This document shows positions 28,184-34,728 of a stretch of 64,000 nt of DNA, piece after piece (position 1 is the stretch's first letter; each line of letters begins with the position of its first letter). The position numbers and the translations under genes were made by a program. Below the pieces are notes generated by a model. The model saw only the letters and a program-made list of their open reading frames with translations, was not told the DNA's origin and searched no databases. Source of the DNA: Clostridia bacterium (GTDB taxonomy: Bacteria > Bacillota > Clostridia > Christensenellales > Aristaeellaceae); the NCBI GenBank assembly GCA_017519405.1, contig JAFWSH010000004.1:1-64000 (forward strand). The letters run 5' to 3'.

Positions 28184-29515
28184 TCACTTGCCCCCGAAGT
28201 TGCGCATCATGGCCCGCATCTTCCGGGCGCCCTTGCCCCCCTGCATCTGCCGCATCATCTGGCGGGCCTGGTCGAAGTTGCGGATCAGGGTGTTCACGTC
28301 CTGCACCGAGGTGCCGGAGCCCGCCGCGATGCGCTTGCGGCGGGAGGCGTTGAGGATGCCGGGGTTGCGGCGCTCCTTGGCGGTCATGGAGCGGATGATG
28401 GCCTCGGGCTTTTTCAGGGCGTTGTCGTCGATGTCCACGCCCTTGCCGGAGAAGCCGGGGATCATCTCCAGCATGGAGCGGAGGCCGCCCATCTTCTTCA
28501 TGCTCTGCATCTGCTCCAGGAAGTCCTCCAGGGTGAGGTCCTGGGTTTTGCTCTTCTGGGCCAGGGCGTCCATGTCCGCGTCGGCGAAGGCCTCCTGGGC
28601 CTTGTCGATGAGGGTCAGCACGTCGCCCATGCCCAGGATGCGGCTGGCCATGCGGTCCGGATAGAAGGGTTCGATGTCCGCCAGGCGCTCGCCGATGCCG
28701 CTGAACTTGATGGGCTTGCCCGTCACGGCCCGCACGGAGAGCGCCGCGCCGCCCCGGGTGTCGCCGTCCAGCTTGGTGAGGATCACGCCGTCGATGGCCA
28801 GCTTCTCGTTGAAGGTGTTGGCCACGTTCACGGCGTCCTGGCCGGTCATGGCGTCCACCACCAGGAGGATCTCCTGGGGGTGCACCGCCGCCTTGATGCG
28901 GTCCAGCTCGTCCATGAGCTCGGTGTCGATGTGCAGGCGGCCGGCGGTGTCGATGATCAGCACGTCACAGCCGTAGTACCGGGCCTGCTCCACCGCCTCC
29001 CGGGCGGTCTTCACCGGGTCCTGGGTGCCGTTCTGGTAGACCCGGGCGCCCACCTGCTCGCCCACCACCTGCAGCTGCTTGATGGCCGCGGGGCGGTAGA
29101 TGTCGCAGGCCGCCAGCATGGGCTTCTTGCCCTGCTTCATCAGGTAGCCCGCCAGCTTGGCGCACATGGTGGTCTTGCCGGCGCCCTGCAGGCCGCAGAG
29201 CATGTAGATGGTGGGGACGGAGGAGGACCAGGTGAGCTTCGCCACGGAGGCGCCCATCAGGGCGGTCATCTCCTCGTTGACGATCTTGATCACCTGCTGC
29301 TCCGGGGTCAGGGAGGCCAGCACCTCCTGCCCCACGCACTTCTCCGTGACCCGCTTGATGAAATCCTTGGCGACGGTGTAGTTGACGTCGGCTTCCAGGA
29401 GCGCCATGCGGACCTCCCGCATGCCCTCCTTCACCGCCTGCTCGTTCAGCTTGCCCCGGCCGGTCATCCTGCTGATGGCGCCGCGGAGCTTCGCGCTCAA
29501 GCCTTCAAAGGCCAT
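28184..29515 (-). CDS. ffh: signal recognition particle protein Ffh (SRP54)
   Basis: This GTPase of 443 residues binds signal peptides and 4.5S RNA and delivers ribosomes to FtsY at the membrane. The N domain (1-85) is followed by the G domain, with P-loop GLQGAGKTT near residue 105 and DTAGR near 190. The methionine-rich M domain forms the last ~150 residues and ends MMRQMQGGKGARKMRAMMRN. The start overlaps the end of ylxM by 11 bases, which implies coupling. Confidence 0.97.
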   Translation of the reverse strand: MAFEGLSAKLRGAISRMTGRGKLNEQAVKEGMREVRMALLEADVNYTVAKDFIKRVTEKCVGQEVLASLTPEQQVIKIVNEEMTALMGASVAKLTWSSSVPTIYMLCGLQGAGKTTMCAKLAGYLMKQGKKPMLAACDIYRPAAIKQLQVVGEQVGARVYQNGTQDPVKTAREAVEQARYYGCDVLIIDTAGRLHIDTELMDELDRIKAAVHPQEILLVVDAMTGQDAVNVANTFNEKLAIDGVILTKLDGDTRGGAALSVRAVTGKPIKFSGIGERLADIEPFYPDRMASRILGMGDVLTLIDKAQEAFADADMDALAQKSKTQDLTLEDFLEQMQSMKKMGGLRSMLEMIPGFSGKGVDIDDNALKKPEAIIRSMTAKERRNPGILNASRRKRIAAGSGTSVQDVNTLIRNFDQARQMMRQMQGGKGARKMRAMMRNFGGK

Positions 29516-29900
29516 GTTTCTCCTCCTGATCCTGTTCCTGCTGAATCAGCCGGTCCAGCAGCGTCTCCGCCTCCCGGAGGTCTCCCCTGTGCAGCGCCTC
29601 CCGGCAGCGGATCAGTCCCTCCTCCGTGACCCGGAAGCGCTCCGCCAGGTGGAGCTTCTCCTCCGCGGCGGCCATCTTCTCCCAGGCCCGGGCGATCATC
29701 TCGTGGACGGCCTGCCGGCTCACGGCCATGCTCTGGGCGATCTCCCCCAGGGACATGTCCTCCTCGCAGTGCAGGGACACCGCCTCGTGCTGCTTTTCCG
29801 TCAGCATGGGCCCGTAGAAGCCCAGGAGCCACGCCAGCTCCACCCTGCGGCTGATTTCCTCTGCCTGAGTATGCCCCGTCTGCGCGCGTTCCGCCTGCAT
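29505..29900 (-). CDS. ylxM: YlxM-family helix-turn-helix protein, SRP-associated
   Basis: This 131-residue protein has a sigma-70 region-4-like helix-turn-helix (LTEKQHEAVSLHCEEDMSLGEIA then VSRQAVHEMI, about residues 25-70). YlxM is encoded next to ffh throughout Bacillota and modulates SRP assembly in streptococci. Members usually have about 110 residues. The start at 29900 follows GGAGGAAGG. An upstream in-frame ATG at 29972 would place the promoter and both inverted repeats inside the gene, so I reject it. Confidence 0.88.
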   Translation of the reverse strand: MQAERAQTGHTQAEEISRRVELAWLLGFYGPMLTEKQHEAVSLHCEEDMSLGEIAQSMAVSRQAVHEMIARAWEKMAAAEEKLHLAERFRVTEEGLIRCREALHRGDLREAETLLDRLIQQEQDQEEKHGL

Positions 29901-29914
29901 GTCCTTCCTCCGGA

Positions 29915-29936
29915 TGTCAAGGCATTCCCCTTGACA
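29915..29936. promoter_or_regulatory. operator-like inverted repeat 1 at ylxM
   Basis: TGTCAAGG-N6-CCTTGACA is a perfect 8-bp inverted repeat with a 22-bp span. It lies at or just after the predicted transcription start of ylxM, upstream of its ribosome site. Confidence 0.55.
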
Positions 29937-29943
29937 CCCCGGC

Positions 29944-29972
29944 ATCATACACCTGTTTTCCCTTTCTGTCAA
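29944..29972 (-). promoter_or_regulatory. promoter of the ylxM-ffh-rpsP-khpA operon
   Basis: On the minus strand TTGACA and TATGAT are separated by 17 bases. It overlaps the last codons of the upstream nucleotidyltransferase gene. The -35 is one arm of the second inverted repeat. Confidence 0.75.
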
Positions 29973-29988
29973 GGGGTTTTGCTTGACA
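29967..29988. promoter_or_regulatory. operator-like inverted repeat 2 at ylxM
   Basis: TGTCAAG-N8-CTTGACA has the same arms and the same 22-bp span as repeat 1. It covers the -35 of the ylxM promoter. The two centres are 52 bp apart, about five helical turns. Confidence 0.55.
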
Positions 29989-30643
29989 CTTCCGATCCTT
30001 CCGATCCCTGTTCCGCCCTCGCCGGAGCCAGTTCCTCCAGGCGCCGGACCCAGGCCGCCAGGGCCTCCCCGCCGCCATCCCTCAGCGCCGCCTCGTAAAG
30101 GGAAAAGGAGGAAAAATCCTCCGACGCCATCCGGGCCAGGGCCTTCTTGCCCCCGAACCAGGGGTGGTCCGTCAGCTCCGCCCAGACCGTCAGGCTCTCG
30201 GTGAGGAGCCAGTGGCGGCGCCAGTTGCCCTCCGGGTCATCCCGCCGGGCCCGCCCCAGCATCTTCCGGCACCAGGCGGCGGCCCGGGCCTTCTCCGCCG
30301 GGGTTTTGCCGGGCAGGGCGTCGATGGCCGCCCGCACCCGGGCGATGAGGGCCGCGCCGATCCCTTCCGGATCCCAGGCCGGGACGGCGTGGTAGAGCTG
30401 GGGCCACTCCTCCGCCTCCCACTCCAGGTCCCCCAGGACCTCCGGGGAGAGGAAGGACACGTCCAGCGCCACGCCCTCCGCCAGCCGCCCGTCGTGGATG
30501 GGGGCGGGATGGCGGGTCACCACCACCGCGTCGAAATCGCTCTCCGCCTCCTGGGTGCCCTCCGCCCAGGAGCCGCACACCAGCACGGCCTCCGGCTGAT
30601 AGCGCGCCCGGAGAAGTTCTGTCATACGCGCTGCCGTCGTCAT
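29969..30643 (-). CDS. nucleotidyltransferase-fold protein
   Basis: The first ~65 of 224 residues form a minimal nucleotidyltransferase domain with the motif GSWAEGTQEAESDFDAVVV (GS followed by a DxD pair). The remainder is helical (LLTESLTVWAELTDHPWFGGKKAL) and resembles the C-terminal part of DUF4037- or HI0074-type proteins. Such proteins modify aminoglycosides, RNA or partner proteins with nucleotides, and the substrate is unknown here. The gene starts three bases after the DEAD-box helicase stop, so the two are probably cotranscribed. Its end overlaps the ylxM promoter. Confidence 0.8.
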   Translation of the reverse strand: MTTAARMTELLRARYQPEAVLVCGSWAEGTQEAESDFDAVVVTRHPAPIHDGRLAEGVALDVSFLSPEVLGDLEWEAEEWPQLYHAVPAWDPEGIGAALIARVRAAIDALPGKTPAEKARAAAWCRKMLGRARRDDPEGNWRRHWLLTESLTVWAELTDHPWFGGKKALARMASEDFSSFSLYEAALRDGGGEALAAWVRRLEELAPARAEQGSEGSEVSSKTP

Positions 30644-30646
30644 GGC

Positions 30647-32026
30647 TTACCCCCTGGTGTTCCGGCGGCGGTTCACCCGCTGCACCGGACCCCGCAGGCC
30701 CTGGGGGGCGGGCTCGCTGCGCATCTTGCCGTCCCGGCCGATGACCACCCGCTGTCCGCCCCGGACGGGGTGCATCGGCTTGGCGGCCTCGGGGGGCTGC
30801 TTCCGGACGGCCACCGGCTCGCCGTGGCGGTTCACCTTCACCACCTGCTCCCCCCGGGCCGGCCGCGGGGGCCGCTCCGCCTTGGGGGTGGGGGTGGTGA
30901 TCTCCATGGGCCATTCGTGCTCCTCCACCGGGAGCTTCCGGTGGATCAGCTTCTCCACCTGCCCCAGCTGCTTCAGCTCGTCCACGCAGCAGAAGGACCA
31001 GGCGGTGCCCCGCCGGCCCGCCCGCCCCGTGCGGCCGATGCGGTGGACATAGGCCTCCGGCTCCATGGGCTGGTCATAGTTGATCACATGGCTCAGGCCC
31101 TGGATGTCGATGCCCCGGGCGGCGATGTCCGTGGCCACCAGCACCTTCAGCTCCCCGCTCTTGAAGCGGCTGAGGGCCAGGGTGCGGGCGTTCTGGCTCT
31201 TGTCACCGTGGATGGCGGCGGCGTCGATCCCCGCCCGCTTCAGCTCCCGGACGATCCGGTCCGCCCCGTGCTTCGTGCGGGAGAAGACCAGGCAGTTCTC
31301 CACCTCCGGCCGCCGCAGCAGGGCCGCCAGCAGGTGCTTCTTGTTGGCCTTGTCCACGTAGAACAGCCGCTGGTCGATGGCCTCCACCGGGGAGGACACC
31401 GGGTCCACCTTCACGCTCTCCGGACAGGTGAGCAGGTCCATGGCCAGCTTCTCCACCTCGTCGGGCATGGTGGCGGAGAACATCAGGGTCTGCCGCTTCT
31501 CCGGCAGCTTCCCCACGATCCGCCGCACGTCGTGGATGAAGCCCATGTCCAGCATGCGGTCCGCCTCGTCCAGGACAAAGATCTCCACGCGGGAGAGGTC
31601 CACAAAGCCCTGGTTCATCAGGTCCCAGAGCCGGCCGGGGCAGGCGGTGACCACCTCGCAGCCGGCCTTGAGCGCCTCCACCTGGGGGGTCTGGTTCACC
31701 CCGCCGAAGATCACCGCGCAGCGCACCGGCAGCCCCTTGCCGTAGAGGAGGAAGTTGTCGTGGATCTGCTGGGCCAGCTCCCGGGTGGGGGTGAGGATCA
31801 GGGCCCGGATGGGGCGCCCCGCCACGGGCCGGGCCCGCAGCAGCTGCAGGATGGGCAGGGCGAAGGCGGCGGTCTTGCCGGTGCCGGTCTGGGCGCAGCC
31901 CAGCACGTCCCGCCCCTGCAGCACCAGGGGGATGGTGGCCGCCTGGATGGGGGTAGGGTTCACATAGCCGCTGTCCGCCACATTCTTCAGCAGCTCGGGG
32001 GTCAGGGATAATGCAGAAAACGTCAT
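30647..32026 (-). CDS. DEAD-box RNA helicase
   Basis: The ATP-dependent RNA helicase core covers about 370 of 459 residues. The Q motif region is followed by Walker A AQTGTGKT (about 45-52), DEAD in VLDEADRMLDMG, SAT and HRIGRTGRAGRRG. The C-terminal ~90 residues are basic and Pro/Arg-rich, as in RhlE/CshA-type enzymes that act in ribosome assembly, cold adaptation and mRNA decay. The start at 32026 follows GGAGG. A much longer frame upstream has no ribosome site and would swallow the promoter. Confidence 0.93.
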   Translation of the reverse strand: MTFSALSLTPELLKNVADSGYVNPTPIQAATIPLVLQGRDVLGCAQTGTGKTAAFALPILQLLRARPVAGRPIRALILTPTRELAQQIHDNFLLYGKGLPVRCAVIFGGVNQTPQVEALKAGCEVVTACPGRLWDLMNQGFVDLSRVEIFVLDEADRMLDMGFIHDVRRIVGKLPEKRQTLMFSATMPDEVEKLAMDLLTCPESVKVDPVSSPVEAIDQRLFYVDKANKKHLLAALLRRPEVENCLVFSRTKHGADRIVRELKRAGIDAAAIHGDKSQNARTLALSRFKSGELKVLVATDIAARGIDIQGLSHVINYDQPMEPEAYVHRIGRTGRAGRRGTAWSFCCVDELKQLGQVEKLIHRKLPVEEHEWPMEITTPTPKAERPPRPARGEQVVKVNRHGEPVAVRKQPPEAAKPMHPVRGGQRVVIGRDGKMRSEPAPQGLRGPVQRVNRRRNTRG

Positions 32027-32066
32027 GGGTACCTCCGTATTCTCTGCGCCGCAGCGCAGCCCGGCT

Positions 32067-32095
32067 ATTGTACCACAGGAACGCGCCGGTGGCAA
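32067..32095 (-). promoter_or_regulatory. promoter of the DEAD-box helicase
   Basis: On the minus strand TTGCCA and TACAAT are separated by 17 bases. The short leader contains a perfect hairpin, CTGCGC with GCGCAG (32043-32058). Confidence 0.7.
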
Positions 32096-32220
32096 ATGCT
32101 TCCTGTGATTTTCCTCTTTTTCCGCCCCCTGCCGTTTTTTCGGCGCAGATTCCCTGCCGGTGCTTCCCCTTCCAGGCGGATTTGTGCTATCATGGGGGAG
32201 CACACAGGGAGGCGAGGGAC

Positions 32221-32697
32221 TTGCTCCGGATTCTGTTTGTCTGCCACGGCAACATCTGCCGTTCCGTGGCGGCCGAGATGGTGCTGCGGCAGATGGTGGA
32301 GGAGGCGGGCCTGGCGGGACGGATCGCGGTGGACTCCGCCGCCGCCACCGACGAGGAGATCGGCCACGGCATCTACCCGCCCATGCGCCGGGCGCTGGAG
32401 GCCGCGGGGGTGCCCTGCCGCCCCCACGAGGCGCGGCGCATCACCCGGGGGGACTACAGCCGCTGTGACTGCCTCATCGGCATGGACCGGGAGAACCTCT
32501 CGGACATGCGTTTTGCCTTTGGCGGGGACCCGGCGGGGAAGATCACCTTGCTGATGGACTGGGCAGGGCAGGCGGGCCGGGAGATCGACGACCCCTGGTA
32601 CACCCGGGATTTCTCCGGCTGCCTTTCGGAGATCCAATCCTGCTGCGGGGCCCTGCTGGAACACCTTTGCCGGGGCGAGACCACCCCGCGCGCCTGA
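32221..32697 (+). CDS. low-molecular-weight protein-tyrosine phosphatase
   Basis: This 158-residue phosphatase has the P-loop C-X5-R near the N-terminus (Cys8 to Arg14, VCHGNICRS) and the general-acid loop DPWY at about residue 124. Bacterial members dephosphorylate tyrosine kinases or protein arginine. I use the TTG at 32221, because GGGAGG is eight bases upstream and the catalytic loop then has the usual position. No in-frame ATG gives a sensible N-terminus. An extended -10 (TGCTATCAT, ending at 32193) is the likely promoter. queH follows 12 bases later. Confidence 0.9.
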   Translation: MLRILFVCHGNICRSVAAEMVLRQMVEEAGLAGRIAVDSAAATDEEIGHGIYPPMRRALEAAGVPCRPHEARRITRGDYSRCDCLIGMDRENLSDMRFAFGGDPAGKITLLMDWAGQAGREIDDPWYTRDFSGCLSEIQSCCGALLEHLCRGETTPRA

Positions 32698-32709
32698 GGA
32701 GATGACACC

Positions 32710-33375
32710 ATGCTGAACCCCGAGACCATGACCCCCGCCCGGGAGAAGAAACCCCGGCTGCTGCTCCACTGCTGCTGCGCCCCCTGCTCCTCCGCCACCC
32801 TGGAGCAGCTCCAGGCTCTCTTCGACGTGGACATCTACTACTACAACCCCAACATCGAGCCCTACGAGGAGTTTCTCAAGCGGGCCGGGGAGGAGGAGCG
32901 CTTTATCGCCGCCTACCGCCCGGACGGCGGGGTGTCGGTGATCGTGGCGGACTATGACCACCAGGCCTTCGAAGCCATCGCCCGGGGCCGGGAGGAGATC
33001 CCGGAGCGGGGGGAGCGCTGCTATCTGTGCTACGAACTGCGGATGCGCCGCACGGCGGAATACGCCCTGGCCCACAGCTACGACTGCTTCACCACCTCCC
33101 TGTCCATCAGCCCCCACAAAAGCAGTGCCTGGATCAACGAGATCGGCCTGCGGCTGGAGAAGGAGCTGGGGATCGCCTTCGTCCACAGCGACTTTAAGAA
33201 GCACGACGGCTACCACCGCTCCATTCTTCTGTCGAAGGAATACGGCCTGTACCGCCAGGACTGGTGCGGCTGCGTCTACTCCCGCCGGGAGCGGGAGGCC
33301 TGGAAGGCCCGCCGGGCGGCGGAGGCCCCGGAGGAAGGGACAGGAAAAACAGCGCAAATACAATCCGGGCATTGA
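32710..33375 (+). CDS. queH: epoxyqueuosine reductase QueH
   Basis: QueH carries out the last step of queuosine synthesis in tRNA and replaces QueG in many anaerobes. The 221-residue protein shows the DUF208 cysteine sites HCCCAPC (20-26), RCYLCYELR and DWCGC, expected to bind an iron-sulfur cluster and metal. ISPHKSS and HDGYHRS are further family phrases. The ribosome site GAGGAG precedes the ATG. It is probably cotranscribed with the phosphatase. The promoter of the methionine leader begins at its stop codon. Confidence 0.93.
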   Translation: MLNPETMTPAREKKPRLLLHCCCAPCSSATLEQLQALFDVDIYYYNPNIEPYEEFLKRAGEEERFIAAYRPDGGVSVIVADYDHQAFEAIARGREEIPERGERCYLCYELRMRRTAEYALAHSYDCFTTSLSISPHKSSAWINEIGLRLEKELGIAFVHSDFKKHDGYHRSILLSKEYGLYRQDWCGCVYSRREREAWKARRAAEAPEEGTGKTAQIQSGH

Positions 33376-33400
33376 CAGGGGTTTGTGCCCGTGCTATGCT
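33372..33400 (+). promoter_or_regulatory. promoter of the methionine leader / metQ unit
   Basis: TTGACA and TATGCT are separated by exactly 17 bases, and TGC precedes the -10. It overlaps the end of queH. Transcription should start near 33407, 28 bases before the leader peptide. Confidence 0.8.
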
Positions 33401-33434
33401 GAATCCGCCATTTGAGAGAGAAGGAGGGGCTCCC

Positions 33435-33524
33435 ATGACGAACCGCGGCCGGATGAACATGGACATGCGCATGTGCCGTATGGGCATGTGTTTTTGTGCC
33501 GCCATGAGCCCCCGCCGTGTCTGA
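33435..33524 (+). CDS. 29-residue Met/Cys-rich leader peptide (attenuator)
   Basis: A short frame with the ribosome site AAGGAGG encodes 29 residues, of which eight are Met (1, 7, 9, 11, 13, 16, 18, 24) and three Cys (14, 19, 21). Its core reads MNMDMRMCRMGMCFC. Such a density of one amino acid upstream of a terminator is the hallmark of trp/his-type attenuators, where ribosomes stall if the charged tRNA is scarce. The gene downstream encodes a methionine-binding protein, which matches the codons. The last codons (MSPRRV) overlap the RNA segment that can form the antiterminator. Function is inferred from this architecture. Confidence 0.82.
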   Translation: MTNRGRMNMDMRMCRMGMCFCAAMSPRRV

Positions 33525-33556
33525 GACGAGGCAGGAAATACCGGGGAGGGCTCATG
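33503..33556 (+). promoter_or_regulatory. antiterminator helix of the methionine attenuator
   Basis: Bases 33503-33517, at the end of the leader frame, can pair with 33542-33556, the 5' arm of the terminator. There are nine contiguous pairs and four more after two mismatches. This pairing and the terminator are mutually exclusive. A ribosome finishing the leader would cover the first segment and allow termination. One stalled at the Met codons around 33453-33488 would leave it free. Confidence 0.7.
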
Positions 33557-33574
33557 AGGCCTTCCCCGTTTTTT
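33542..33574 (+). terminator. attenuator terminator between leader peptide and metQ
   Basis: A G/C stem (5' arm 33542-33551, 3' arm 33559-33568, with a G-U pair) is followed by TTTTTT. It starts 17 bases after the leader stop codon and about 165 bases before metQ. Confidence 0.85.
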
Positions 33575-33609
33575 ATGCCGACGACAGCACTGCAAAGGAG
33601 GAGCCGCCC

Positions 33610-33690
33610 ATGCTTCCCATCCGATGGTACCCCGCCGGATGCAACCGGGAGAGCCGCCGAATGCGCCCCTTCCCCGTGTCCGGTTCCTGA
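33610..33690 (+). CDS. possible second upstream reading frame (26 codons)
   Basis: An ATG preceded by AAAGGAGG at ideal distance opens a 26-residue frame beginning MLPIRWYPAGCN and ending 50 bases before metQ. The peptide is not Met-rich. The ribosome site is better than chance would predict, so it may be translated and may keep the metQ leader open, or it may be fortuitous. Confidence 0.35.
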   Translation: MLPIRWYPAGCNRESRRMRPFPVSGS

Positions 33691-33740
33691 TCCGATCCCG
33701 CATCCGAAGCATCGAAGAAAATGAGAAAAGGAGAATCACC

Positions 33741-34595
33741 ATGAAGAAGTTTGTTGCTCTGCTCCTTGCTGCCCTGCTGGTGCTCTCTGCCGTCTCCGCC
33801 TTTGCGGACAAGATCACCATCGCCGTCCCCAACGACGCCACCAACGAGGGCCGCGCCCTCATGCTGCTCCAGGACGCCGGCGTCCTCAAGCTGAAGGAAG
33901 GCACCGGCCTCAAGGCCACCAAGGACGACATCGAGGCCTTCCTCTCCGTGGATGAGATCGAGTTCTACGAGGTGGAGGCCGCCATGGTCCCCAGCGTGAA
34001 GGACGACGTGGACTATGCCATCATCAACGGCAACTACGCCCTGGACGCCCAGATCGATCCCGCCACCACCCTCCTGCGGGAGAAGGCCGTGGACAACCCC
34101 TATGTGAACGTGGTGTGCGTCAACGCCGGCAATGAGAACACCGACCTGGCCAAGGCCCTGGCGGCCGCCGTGCTGAGCCAGCAGGTGGCGGACTACATCA
34201 ACGAGAACTACGCCGGCGCGGTGGTCAGCGCCGTGGCCGAGCCCACCGACGGCTATGACGCCACCGTGGACTACGACGCCCTGAACGGCCAGACCATCGT
34301 CATCGCCTGCTCCCCCACCCCCCACGCCCAGATCCTGGCCATCGCCAAGGACATTCTGGCCGCCAAGGGCATCACCCTGCAGATCGTGGAGCTGCCGGAC
34401 TATGTAACCCCCAACACCGCCGTGAACGACGGCGAGGCCTTTGCCAACTACTTCGCCCACATCCCCTATCAGGAGGACTTCAACGCCGAGAACGGCACCA
34501 ACCTGGTGTCCATCGCCGGTGTCCATGCGGAGCCCCTGGGCCTGTATGGCGGCAAGCAGGCGGACCTCACCGCCCTGGGCGTGGCGGCTGAGTAA
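33741..34595 (+). CDS. MetQ/NlpA-type methionine-binding protein with the two halves in reversed order (circularly permuted)
   Basis: The protein has 284 residues and a signal peptide cut at about residue 22 (SAFA-DK). There is no lipobox cysteine, although MetQ is normally a lipoprotein. Residues 24-166 match what is the C-terminal part of ordinary MetQ (ITIAVPNDATNEGRALMLLQ, DYAIINGNYALDA, then NYAGAVVSA). Residues 184-277 match the ordinary N-terminal part (SPTPHAQIL, LPDYVTPNTAV, ANYFAHIPYQEDFN, GTNLVSIAGVH). A new linker (about 167-183) joins the old C- and N-termini, and the new ends fall where canonical proteins run from GLYSKK into the IAIPND strand. The ribosome site AAAAGGAG selects the start at 33741. 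No metN or metI is adjacent, and the gene stands alone behind the leader attenuator. Confidence 0.9.
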   Translation: MKKFVALLLAALLVLSAVSAFADKITIAVPNDATNEGRALMLLQDAGVLKLKEGTGLKATKDDIEAFLSVDEIEFYEVEAAMVPSVKDDVDYAIINGNYALDAQIDPATTLLREKAVDNPYVNVVCVNAGNENTDLAKALAAAVLSQQVADYINENYAGAVVSAVAEPTDGYDATVDYDALNGQTIVIACSPTPHAQILAIAKDILAAKGITLQIVELPDYVTPNTAVNDGEAFANYFAHIPYQEDFNAENGTNLVSIAGVHAEPLGLYGGKQADLTALGVAAE

Positions 34596-34617
34596 GCAAC
34601 CCCGCTCCCCCTTCTTC

Positions 34618-34646
34618 GGAGCCGTCCGGCCGGGCGGCTCCTTTTT
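34618..34646 (+). terminator. terminator of metQ
   Basis: GGAGCCG pairs with CGGCTCC around a ten-base G/C loop and is followed by TTTTT. It closes a single-gene transcription unit. Confidence 0.8.
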
Positions 34647-34690
34647 CGTACATTTACACAAAGTTCACACACGCGCCTTCCCGGGGGGTA

Positions 34691-34696
34691 TATAAT
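34691..34696 (+). promoter_or_regulatory. -10 box upstream of the GldA/F/G-type operon
   Basis: A perfect TATAAT lies 33 bases before the start codon. The nearest -35 candidate (TTCACA at 34664) is 21 bases away, which is too far, so the promoter may be weak or activator-dependent. Confidence 0.4.
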
Positions 34697-34728
34697 AGAA
34701 TGGCCGGAGAAGCCGGCCTGGAGGCAGC

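Noticed and set aside
29901..29972. Longer YlxM start at 29972
   Set aside because: It would include the promoter and both inverted repeats in the coding region, while GGAGG precedes the ATG at 29900.
32011..32220. Upstream extension of the phosphatase frame
   Set aside because: It overlaps the helicase promoter and would push the catalytic Cys loop about 70 residues from the N-terminus. The TTG at 32221 fits the family.
33577..33740. SAM riboswitch before metQ
   Set aside because: I could not build the S-box helices or find its conserved core. The leader peptide and antiterminator explain the terminator better.
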